64,000 nucleotides of DNA from Euglena gracilis (Eukaryota; Euglenida; Euglenophyceae; Euglenales): the NCBI GenBank assembly GCA_039621445.1, contig CP154956.1:34569437-34633436 (forward strand), in the 5' to 3' direction. Positions 37,977 to 48,704 of the stretch are shown piece by piece (the stretch's first letter is position 1; each line of letters begins with the position of its first letter). Below the pieces are notes generated by a model. That model was not told the DNA's origin, searched no databases, and saw only the letters and a list, made by a program, of their open reading frames with translations. The translations under genes and the position numbers were made by a program.

Positions 37977-40900
37977 CACGCGCATCCCACAGAGGCTTGG
38001 GTAAAAAAGAATTTCAACGAGACCGTGGGCAATGCTATGGGACTTTGGCACACGTCATTTCTTCTTGGAAAAAATGGAACGTTGATGTATGCTGTGAGAA
38101 ATAGATTTTGGGCACGTCCTAGCCCGGCGCTCTCCGACGTGACGTTCTTCAACAAGCCCGCAAAATCGCAAACAACATCATCAACAAAGGAACACACAAA
38201 TAACCTGAGGCCAGATTATTGTAATTTACATAAAGTGCAATATGTAAATTTTATAGAACGCGCATACATATGGAGCACATATATAATATGTGGCCAACAG
38301 TATTTTGGATGTTCGTGTGGGGGGGAGGAGTAAATGCCACAGAATGAAGGCTATAAGGACGCAGTACCGGACGAAGTGGATGACTTTCATGATTTCGCGG
38401 CTCTCCAGCACCGGCGGGCCCGCCTGGGCCAGTATGCGGAACAGCAACAAGGAATTTCTTAAGCCGGACCCCACCCTGCCATCCACCCTGGAGAGTCCAG
38501 CCAGTCGGCACCACTCAGCACCTCCCAACCCCCCTGGGGGGTTCGATGAAATAAAGTTGTCCAGCCTGGAAAAGCCGGGCTGGATCCAAAGAAAATTATC
38601 GGCACAAAGCAGTCAGAGTGGACAAAAAAAATGCTTTTTTCTTTGAGGGGCTTGGATTTTTACATCCAATTTTTGCCTGAAAAATACCAACCCAGATTTG
38701 GGCTTTCCGCCAGTTCCAGGTACCATCCGCATCCAGCCTGTGGACCACGTCCGGCCTGTCCCCCCCCCCCCTGGATTCCTCCCTGGGGGGGGTCAGCCGA
38801 CACCTTTTCCCAGCCAGCACCTTTTTCAACGCGGCGGCTGGACCCCTCACCCCCCAGGTCCTTAAGAAATTCCCTGAACAGCAGCTGCTTCTGCACCTGC
38901 CCGCCCGCGATGAGGTATTGGCGGATGGAGGCCACCAGGGAGACCTGTGGCGGAGCGACGGCAAGGAAAGAGGACATCCACCAGCTGGAAGAAAATGCTG
39001 CCTGGACGAACGCACCACGCACGGCCCCGCCCCGCCCCGCCCCGCCCCCCCCACCCACCCATCCGCCGACTCATCCGCTCCCATGGTTACCCCACCGGCA
39101 ACACGGTGGGGCACTGGATGCACAGGCAAATGAAAGCAGTGGCATCCTGAAGAAAAAAAAAGAAGAAGAAGGAGAGACAAAACAGAACAATGCTTGGATC
39201 ACAGCCTGATTCACAGCGCTACTGGGCACAGGCAGACACGCGGGAGGACGATGTCCAAGGCACAAAGCAAGGCACCTGGGCGTCCTGGATTGGGGAGCGC
39301 AGGGCGTCCAGGAAGAGGGAGAGCCGGCGGTAGAACAGGATGCTGGCGCTGGCGTGGGCCCGTTCGTTGCGCAGCATGCTGCCGGCCTCCGCCCACAGCG
39401 TGTAGCTGCTGGCATTTCCTGTGGCAGGGGCCCGGGGGTCCGGCAGGCAGTGCGAGGCAAACGCTTTCCAGTGGCTCGCTGCGTCGCACCACGGCAAGTG
39501 CAATGTGCAACACAGGCGAGCAGCACACAATCCTGGCTTTGATGCCCCCTCTGGGGTTGGGAGGGGGCAAAGCACCGTGCTGGCGGCGCCCATCGTTACT
39601 GAAGCTGCGGGACAAGCTCCACTGGCACGCGTCGTCCACCGCCTTGTGCGTCACCTGGCCCAGGTGGACCGGCGACTGGTACACGGCATCCCTGGGAATG
39701 GAAGAGGCCGAGGCACACAAGAGTGGCTCTGGGAGTCAGTCACCTTCGCTGGGGTCTTTGCCGGGGGGGGGGGGGGGGCCGGCCACCATCACCCGCCCAA
39801 AGAAGAACCACGTGTTTCCCAGTGGCAATCCTTTCCACAATTGAATTGCATCGTTCTCTTTGAACCCATTGGTCCAGAAGGTGGGGTAAGAATGTGGTGC
39901 AAGAAGATGGGGCCTGAATTTTCTTAAAAAAAAGATTGGCTGGACACATGAAAGTGAACCCTTCCCAAAAAAAAATCAAATTGTATTTTTTGGAGGGGTC
40001 AGGTGGGTTGACCCCTGGACAAGGGTGGGGGGGGGAATATGCAGCAAGGCTCCGCATACAATGCAATACAAAAAAATGAAAAAAATGCAAGTAACATGTA
40101 CTGGGGAACTCCTTTAGTAGTTCCCCAGGACTGTACCCGTTTCTGCTGGAGAGGACATCGAAAAATTTCACCTGCTCCAAAATGCAACGCCAAAAAAAAT
40201 GTGGCGCAAACTTGCAAAGTGACATGGTTGGTTCACCCAGTTGCAGACACTTATACAACTGCTCGTCATGCGAAATTGGTCCAGAAACAAGAGGTAACTT
40301 CCAGTTGTCTGAAAGTGGAGAAATTTGTCTGTACAAATGCCCGAAGAAAAATCGAAAAGGCAAAATACGCAAAAAAAAAAAGCAAAAATGCGGCTTTTCA
40401 CAAAATTTTCATCACACAGAAAAAATCCAAATTATACAACAAATGCAAATTTTGAAAGCTTTGGGTTATTCAAAAAAATTGCTAATTCTGCAACTCGCAT
40501 ATCCCCCCCCCCCGCCCTGGATCACCAAGCATGAGAGAGGTACACTTGGGGCCACCTGGTGTGCTGCCGCTGCTGCAGCACGTGCAGGAGGTCCTCGTTG
40601 CACTTCAGCTTGGAGTTGACGAACATCCCCTTCCAGTCCCCGAGCAGCCCGTCCTTGTCCGTCGGGTTGCTCAGGATGGAGTCCACGTCCGCCTTGCGCC
40701 GCAGCACCTGCTGGTGCGCCCGCGCCACGCACGCCTGCGGGGGGCCGAGGAGGCTGGGAGGAGGGGGGAGGCAGACCAATAACCCAAACCAGGGTTTGGT
40801 TTGGCCAAATCCGGTTAAAGTTTGTCCGGATTTTTAGTCCCCACAAAATCCGAAAAAAATGTCGATTTCAGGGGTGAATGAATGACAAAGATATTCCGTC

Positions 40901-42061
40901 GAACAAGTTCTGTCCACGTTGTGGTTCTAGTTCTGGTTCTAGTTCTTGGCAGCAAAAAAAAAACGTCCCAGCGTACTCAATCAAAAACCCACAAGGAATT
41001 TTTTAACCATAAAAACTGGTCATAGATTGGTAAAACAGGGCGAAATCGGGGGAAATGGAATATCTCCCATCCACCCAAAACTTCAAAAAAAATGCCCGTT
41101 TTGAATTTTTTATTTTCGACCCACAGGACAACTGTTGGCTGGCCCTCAGGCCTGAGGGTGGTCCTTAAGGGGCTTATGGACTGCGCTCCAAGATGGGGCT
41201 TTCAAAACATATTTTTGCTTTGTACCATGTCGCACAACAGAAAGACTTATTTGGCAGCATTGCAGCACTGCAGCCCCCAGGGGGCACGATTTGGCCTAAA
41301 TTTGGTCGATTTTTGTTTGGGATTAAATCTTGGCCTAAATTTCGTAAATTCAGGGCCAATGGTCTATTGAAGACCCGGGGGAAGGGAAGGGGGTCCGTAC
41401 CCAGCATTTCCACCCCCAGTGGGCCTCCCGCCCGGGGGGGGGGGGGCTCGGAAGGACCCAAATTTGGGTTCCAAAAGTTTTTCGCAGCTTCATGCCGAAA
41501 GTAGAGGAAAACCTCCCTGCAGCAAGGTGCCCACGCGCCGAGCCTTCCTAGACCCACCCACCCCCCTCCACAAGCCACCAAACCTTTTTTTTAAAAAAGT
41601 CCGTGTTGGGGGAAAATACCTGAACTTAGGTGTTTAGGAAGAGAAACACCGGATGGTCGGTGTTACTCTGCAAACAAGAAGGAAAGCTTTGTAGGGCTTC
41701 AATTCTGCAAATTGACAGAAGGGTGAGGCAAAAATTGAATTCGCTTTCCAAATGGGAGGAAATGTTACTCCCACGCATTTCCCCACAGGGAAAGCATTTC
41801 AAATAATGCTCAAATATGGGGTTGCCGCACCCAAAGAATCCTCATTGCCAAACCCATCATCGGTAAGGATCTTGATGGGGGGCAGCACCCAAGGACCTCT
41901 GGCAAAGCCCCAGAATACTGCGGCAAAATGCACACAGCCCGCAGTCGGAAGCAGCGGCCAAGCAAAGCGCTGGGCACTGGCGGGTCGAGGCAGACGAAAT
42001 GCACCAGCCAACTGCCGGTCCCTGCCCCCGCCCCGGGCGGCGCACACACACGCACACGCAC

Positions 42062-42106
<45 letters not shown>

Positions 42107-43958
42107 ACGCAGTTCTCCTCGTCCTCCGCCGGCCGCGGCCGGGAGCTGCGCTGGCCCCCAGCCGTCTTGGCCCGCCGGGCGGGGGAGTCCCCGGTGTCGC
42201 CCTCCGCCTCCTCCTCGTCCGAGCCACCTGGGCAACGGCATCATAAAGCCCCCTGGGTCGAAGGGTCGGAGGGGGTCGCAGTTCGGAAGGGGTCAGCCCC
42301 AGATCAGCCCAACCACCAAGCCCCCCAGCCTCCCCCCCCCCAGAGGCCAATCTCTGAATCTGTCCCTCAATCTCCCCTGGAGCAAACCCAAACTTCAGCA
42401 ACGAGTTGCTTATGTTGGGGGCATACAATTTTTTACCTACCCCCCGGGGGGGGGGGGGTCACTGCACTTTTCAAAAAACCAGTCAGTCAATTTTTTGGGG
42501 GAAACCAGCCAGTCACAACCCCCCCCGGGGGGGGGGGGGGGCGCTCTCTCTGGAATCGAAAGGAAATTTGCCCAAAAAACATGAAAAAAAAGCCCAAAAA
42601 ATTTCCCGTGCCTTCGGCGCCAGTCACTTTAATGGTTATTTGCCGACCCCCCGGGGGAGGGGGTCCGGGCCAAAAAACAGTCAGTCACTCTGAAAAAAAC
42701 CAGTCACCCACCCTGGGGGGGGGGGGGAGCGGTCAGTGACTAAGTGATTGTATGGTTGGGGAGTTGCTACTGCCCTAAAAAAAAAAAGAAGCGGACAGTG
42801 GACAAGAAACAAACATTGTTATTGTACATATGGATGTGTGTAAAAATCAAACAGACAAAAAGCAAACAAACATTATTGTACGTGCAGATGTTTGTGTAAA
42901 CACACCCACACACACCTCATCTGGTTGCTGATGATGTGATATTGAAAATTCTTTTGCATTTCCTCTCTTTTTCCGAGGGCTGTTCTAATTTTGATTGACC
43001 TTACTCTTAAAGGTTGCTCAAATTTTGGTCTCAGTCAGTTTGTCCCCAAGGACTAATAAATTGGGCGTAAACTGGGGAAAGGATGCTATTTATTCACCAA
43101 CGCACCTCGTTTACAGTGACCAACCGCCAGGTCATCCCAAATAAGTCAGGTCGTATTTTTTTGGTCTGTTGCTGGAAATCTCTGGGCGGGGGGTCTTATT
43201 TGGCGACGGGTTGTTTTCCGACTTTTGAGTTGGTGGGGAATCCGAGGTCGTTGTGAATGGGGGTCGTTACAAACAGGGAGATGGGGTCGTTGTCAAAACC
43301 AGGATTGAAATGGTCAAAACCAGGCCAGACGACCCCAAAAGCTCAAAATAACCCGAAATGGCCATAGGAGACAAAAAAAATTGCCTCAAAATGGCCCAAA
43401 ATGGCAAAAAAAGATTCCACCCTTTTAAGCAATATACCAGAAAGCTACGGGTCAAAATGCCAAGGCATCTCATTTTCTACACATCTGACAACGACCTCAT
43501 TGGTTAAAATACTCAAAATAAGAGGACCTTAATTGGCGGATAATGCCACAAAAATTGGCCCAATTGGCAATTCTAAGTGGGGGAGGTTTAGATTGGACAC
43601 AAATACAAACCAAACCTTGTTGTTGAACGTTCCGCTCTGTGTTCTTTAAACCATCTCATCATCTTTGAGAATTTGTGAACCCCCTTTTGCAAAAAAAAAT
43701 CAATGCATAAAACTGAAAAAGCCGCCCTTCACCGGTCCGTCCAGAGGGCTGGATGGTTTCAATTTGAAACTCGGTGGGGAACCTGGTGTTTGGAAAGGAC
43801 TCCGCTGAAATGGTTTCACAGGGGTCGGCAACGGGGGCAACTGGGCAGCAATAGAGGGACACCTCCCGGGCCGCCGTCCTCGCGCTCTGCGCCCTTCTTG
43901 TTGGGGCCAGGCCTCTGCTGGGCGGCACCCGAATGCCCCTGTGCCCCCGAGGGCCCAT
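37046..43958 (-). CDS. Acidic and PHD-like nuclear-type protein with helical C-terminal region
   Basis: Exons: 43863-43958, about 42105-42237, 41897-42021, 40556-40734, 39576-39691, 39276-39418, 38897-38944 (or to 38,851), 38368-38423, 37740-37838 and a segment from 37261 downward. Phases match at every junction (1/1, 1/1, 1/0, 0/2, 2/1, 1/0, 0/0, 0/2, 2/2, 2). The product has a Gly/Gln/Lys-rich start, an acidic stretch (GGSDEEEAEGDTGDSP), ENCVVC, then WLVHFVCLDPPVP, which resembles the W-x-x-H-x-x-C-L-x-P-P core of PHD fingers. The second Cys pair expected between them is not visible. Helical segments follow (HASASILFYRRLSLFLDAL, ESREIMKVIHFVRMELRVTL). Chromatin reading is inferred from the PHD-like core only. 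The 3' end is unclear: in-frame stops exist at 37,703-37,705 if the exon is not spliced, and at 37,046-37,048. Confidence 0.55.
37541..37556. repeat. Short TTAGG tandem
   Basis: Three and a half copies of TTAGG. Too short to imply a former telomere. Confidence 0.4.
37934..37976. repeat. (CA)n microsatellite
   Basis: A CA run lies in the intron before the exon at 37,838. Confidence 0.9.
38448..38876. mobile_element. Introner-like element inside an exon of the PHD-like gene, 429 bp
   Basis: The ends are CAAGGAATTTCTTAAG and CTTAAGAAATTCCCTG, with one mismatch. The flanks AACAGCAA (38440-38447) and AACAGCAG (38877-38884) agree at 7 of 8 positions. On the minus strand the exon before it ends VQKQLLF and the sequence after it continues FRILAQAG in the same frame when one flank copy is removed. 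Canonical donor CAG|GTGCAG and acceptor GGCCCAG|GCG lie in the flanking exon sequence, are both phase 0, and would remove the element plus 12 codons. Confidence 0.75.
42040..42107. repeat. (CA)n microsatellite abutting an exon end
   Basis: On the coding strand the exon codons for ENC and Val run straight into (GT)n, so any of several GT dinucleotides could be the donor. Confidence 0.9.
42465..42750. repeat. Intron motif array: AACCAGTCAGTCA type
   Basis: CCAGTCAGTCA, CCAGCCAGTCAC, CAGTCAGTCACT and CCAGTCACCC recur between long C and G runs, ending in GCGGTCAGTGACTAAGTG. Shorter copies are at 28,062 and 30,790-30,835. It lies in the intron between the exons at 43,863 and 42,237. Confidence 0.6.
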
Positions 43959-44556
43959 CTGATCCAGTTTGCCCCAGCGGTGGGTGGTATGTAGGGGGGG
44001 GGGGGGGGGGAATCAATTCAAAGGCAAAGGGGGGACAGAAGGCGGGTTTTAAATGCGTTGGTTTGACCTGGCATCTGAGGCGAATTCATCTTGGTTATAC
44101 AGGTTTGAGACAGAATTACTTTTCACATCCCACTCTTCATATGCCAATGTGCATAAACGCACAAATAGTAACTCCGACTGAATACCCACCAGCGGTAAAG
44201 GATCTGGTTTGTTGGTCGGACCTGGTGGGGGGGGGGGGGTTAATCCTGGGAGGAACAACAAATCAGGGTTCAATCAGGGGTATACGAAAATGTCTTTCTG
44301 GTCCTGGCTACAAATCACAGCTCAATCATACAAAAATGCCTTTCTGACCTCGGAGGGGCCTTTAGTTTTATGAGCAAATGATGTTTTTTTGAAGGAAAGA
44401 AAACTGGTGACTTTTCATACGATGCTTACCATGTTGCTGTGGGCGTTGTTGTTTTTTTGGCCTGGTATCAGAATTTTTGTCCTCGCATTTCTTATTCATG
44501 TTGCTTTGAGGATTGGGGAAGGGGTGTCTATTCTGCATTTGTCTGATTTAAGGCAG

Positions 44557-44904
44557 TCAAGAGTTCACTAATTCAGTGGGCTCCACAGCAGCGGCATGGC
44601 CCAGGCTCTCTGTCACCAGCGGGGGGCAGACATCATCCAGTGCGACAATGATGGCCCTGCCGGCAACGAGGACAAGGCATAGAATGGCAGCCCGGGTTGG
44701 CCTCCGGAGCCGTAAACGCGAGGTGTGTGGCTCGGGGCCATACTTCATGCCCTGGAAGTCATTGGCGAAGAGTGACGACATCACGACGTCCCCTCCGTCC
44801 TCAGCTTGGCCGGCAGGCCGAGGGGTGCCCACCTGAAGGGGGAGAGACTACAAGAAGCTCCAGTCCCACAAGCACAAACAAAAATACAGATACAGAGAGT
44901 GTGT

Positions 44905-44941
<37 letters not shown>

Positions 44942-44956
44942 CAGGCAGGCACATAC

Positions 44957-44992
<36 letters not shown>

Positions 44993-47900
44993 CAGAATGG
45001 TTGTGGTCTTCCACCACTGGTGTGCAGTGAAGAGAGCTGTTCTGGAAGGACAACTCACAGCCCAGTACCAAAACTTTGGGAGGAACTGTGAATTACCATA
45101 TTCCATAACAGTTGAATGGAGTTGATACCTAAAGGTAGGAACACCCAGGGGGCAGGAATTTGTGTTGAGACCGAACACCCCACTCCATGAGCAAACCCTC
45201 CCGTATTTCAATGCATCGGCACACCTCCCCAGACAGCATGAAGCTGCGCTCCAGCGCCATTGAGGGACGCGGTAGGCTGCCCACCTCCGGGGACTTGGGG
45301 ACCTAAGGACAGCCAAGGACAGAGCACGGAAAGCATCCGACTTCACCTCAAGACGCTCTGGACGCACCCACGGGCCCTGCGGCAGACCTGGCCCTCCGCC
45401 GGCTGGGCTGCGGTGACGAAGAACCCGAGGAGGGTGGGGCCAGCGCCGGGGGGCGGGGTGGGCAGCAGGGCGGGGGGCGTCGCCTTGGGGGCCTCCGGCC
45501 CCTCCGCCCCGCCCTGGGCCCTGTGGGGCACCCGGGCAAGCGTTCAGGGGGACAGTTATGCCTCCCCCCCCCCCCACTCATGTGGTGACACTTCCCCGGA
45601 GCGCGCACGCGCCATCGGTTCATTCCATTCAGTGTGGGCGTGAGAGTTTTGGCGAAGGCCGCGGACCACCGATGGAACAAGAACCCGACGGAGGGAATGC
45701 GTGTCTTTTCCCCGTACCACGGAACCTTCGAACAAGAGCAAGAGTGAAACACGGCCAAAAGAAAATTTTGCAGGCTTGCTGAGAAAAAATTGATATGGGA
45801 GGGGACGTCGGCTTGGCTCTTTGAGACCAATCACTACCAAGGGGAGCAGAGTCAGCACCTGCCCGCCCTCACGCAGGGGCACTGTGGGAGGGGGGGGGGG
45901 GCACACGAGGGGAGGGGCGGCGACTCCACCAAGGGGGCAGTCATCGCCAGGCGGTCTGTCAGCTCCAGTGGCCGCCAGCCGCAACGGAGGGGGACGCGGT
46001 CGTTAGGGTTGTACAGCCCGATGATGGGCAGCGCCTGCCAGAAGGGGGTGGACGGGGGGGACGAAGGGAAGAAGTGCCAAAATGGGAAACCCAGAGGGGG
46101 GGGGCAGGGCGCCCTTAACAGGAAAACAAGTTCCCATCCCAGCACATTCAATGAAAAAAAGTTAAAGGGAAAATGGGCGAAAAAAGTGGCCATATTTTGG
46201 CGAAAATGGGTCGACTTCGGGGGGGGGGAAAAAATTATTTCTGGCATCCTTGGACCATCGCCCATCCACCAAAACGTCAAAAAATGCGTTCTTCGTCTTT
46301 TTGACTTCTGCCCCATTACCCAGCCTCCTCAGGATCAAACCAGCGCTCAGGAATTGCCTTCGGAGCTCATGCGTGACATTATGAGCGCAGTCAATCCACC
46401 CACCACCCTGTAGGTGGGGCTTCCTTGGCTGCTCGAAAGAAAGAGGGTACCCCCATGATGGAGAAGGAGCACAGTTTCCAACAGGGGGTCCATACGGGAC
46501 GGGAAGCCTTTTTTCCCCTTGAGGACCGTCCCTTGAGGACCGCCTGTACGTCGAAGGGACGTTCAACGGCCGATCCGTATATCGAATGGCGCCCTGACGC
46601 AAAGAGCACTGAAAACCCCAAGCCTGCTGTTGGGGTGTGCATGCATTGTCACCTGTGCCAGGTCAGGGCCGGGGTCCAACTCCGCGACGCTACCAGAGGC
46701 GAATGGCGGTCCGGGAGGCCAGTCCCCTATGCTATGCTGTGGCCATGAATCGAACGAGGTGGCACCCCACTGAGACCTCCTAACAACCCTCCCATGGGTC
46801 ATGATGGCTGGGAATTCCTGCGACAAGAGGGTTCCGCAAAGTGGTTCCAATCCTTAGTGCGAGCGATGCCTAGAAAGCCATGTCAGCCGCCGTCCCCTCA
46901 GGCGCAGCCGCCACCCATTCCCCCCTGGGCGTGGCTCTCGCCGGAGCGGGCCATCTGCAGCTGCTTCATGGAGTGCTGCAGCTCGGCGCCGGGGAAGCCC
47001 ACCGCGTCCCGCACCGCGGAGGGCAGCACGTCCGGGTGCGGCTTGTGGCGGTTGCAGTAGTGCGGCTGCACGGGCTTCCCATCGCCGGACGCCTTCTTCG
47101 CCGACGCCTCTTCCCTGCCGCGGAGCGAGCCCCGGTCGGACGCCGGTCTACGACTGTGACTGCAATGCAGCCAGCCCTTCAGGGCCCGCTGAGGGAATTC
47201 AGGGTGGGGCTAAAGGGGACACACACTTGTTCGGTCCTTTGGGCTGTCGAATGGCTGGAGCCAAACGCTGCGCTGATTGTGATGGAGGAGCGTGGCCGAG
47301 GTCGATTCAGCCCCTAAACTGATGTCCAATTGGAAAAGACAGACATTTAAGTGCCGTGACTTGGGAAATGCCACAATCAAAAAGCACCGAAATGTAGGAG
47401 CTCACATTCCTTTCCAGGGGGTGCCCGTTCCGCCAAACCCCTGGCGGGACTTGTCCGTTCATGCAAACGCAAACAAACGTGGCAGGCACACCCGTGACTC
47501 CCCCGAAAGTTACCGGCAAAAAACAGACCGGGGGAGAGTCAAGCACAAGGGGAGCGCTTGGGCAGGAAGTCAGCCTCAGTGAGGCCGGAGGACTCCTTGT
47601 GCGCCTTCCGGCCCTGGCCCAGAGGCGGCTTCACGTCCCGGGCAGGGACCTCCTCCCGCAGCCCCGCTCGGTCCGCGGGGAATGGGAACCTGGACAGCGG
47701 TGCGCGACATGAAGGAGATTGACTGCACCTCTTCACTTGCCCTGTGGAATCGCTGCAGGTCTCCCTTTTAACAAAAAAAAATCACACAGAACGGACACAC
47801 ATAAAAAATAATAAAGATAAATTTCGAAAAAACTTTTAATTCGCCAACACTTGGCACGGGATATAATAAAAAAACAAGTGAAGCAATATGATTAAACAAG

Positions 47901-48259
47901 CTTTGGGTTAAAGACGAGGCAATATTCTGGGTCGGTGCTTTTGATGTTTTTGTGCTTTGAAAATGCGAACCCTCGTATCATTCTGCAGTCAGTGGTAAGG
48001 GACCTTCAACCTCCCCATGCCTCTGTGAATCAAAGGCAGGCCATCCCCTGCCCCAGAACAGAGGCAGCCAAAGAGATCAGGAAAAATGTATCTGTAGAGA
48101 TGTATCTGTGCTTGTGGGGGTGGGAATGAATGTGATACCTTGTGTGGCGGCAGAGGCTGCACACCTCCGTGCAATCTGCTGCACGTCCTGGGGCTTGCCA
48201 ACGACGCGATAGGACTTGGTGGAGGCGCGGTTCTTCTTGGGGTCCGGCACCAGAGAGAA
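44557..48259 (-). CDS. Unidentified protein, 3' exons
   Basis: Exons: 48139-48259 ([20 protein letters not shown]...), about 47540-47689 ([20 protein letters not shown]), about 46915-47114 ([20 protein letters not shown]), 45907-46034 ([20 protein letters not shown]), 45388-45520 (Pro-rich, ending [15 protein letters not shown]), 45225-45302 ([13 protein letters not shown]) and 44557-44832 with a stop. The four downstream exons join in matching phases (0/2, 2/0, 0/0, 0). The phases of the three upstream exons could not be reconciled, so an exon may be missing or two genes may be present. In the last exon the unspliced reading gives a weak hydrophobic stretch ([18 protein letters not shown]). 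A 67-nt intron with good ends (GTTTACGG ... GCCGGCAG) would remove it and lead to an earlier stop. No known domain was recognised. Confidence 0.5.
44909..44990. repeat. Two (CA)n runs
   Basis: CA runs at 44909-44939 and 44961-44990 are separated by GCAGGCAGGCACATACGC. They lie in the intron before the last exon of the 44.6-kb gene. Confidence 0.9.
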
Positions 48260-48704
48260 CTGTGATATGACACACTCAGGGGTGAGCACCCCCAACAACC
48301 AAGAAGAACCACTGACTGAATCCACTAGACCTCTAATTTCAAGACACCCTAAAAAGAGAAAATCAGACTCTTAGCAACCCTTTCAGGCTCAGACGAAAGC
48401 CAACTTCTTTTGCAATCCCCCTCTGTACCACCATCGCTCTTTTTGCAACCTGATTGTGCATTGCAAGCAAAGTTAAAAGGTGGAGTCGTCAACTTGCCAG
48501 AGGTGAAAAACTTTCTGGAACTCTGGGAATTTGTCTTCTCAAAAATGAGCTTTTCCCATCCCAAATTACTGAAACCAAATCAAATTAAAGACAAAAAACC
48601 TGTTGGATGCCTTTCACAACTGAGAAAAAAAAGGTTCCAAAATAGAGCAACCATCGAGGCCAATTGGCTTCAACCCACATAACAACAACGGTTTCTGAAA
48701 TGGG

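Noticed and set aside
41897-42021. Alternative frame with a CXXC-like DCGLCAFC motif
   Set aside because: The remaining Cys pattern does not fit a CXXC domain, and the phase 1/0 frame with the PHD-like core joins both neighbouring exons.
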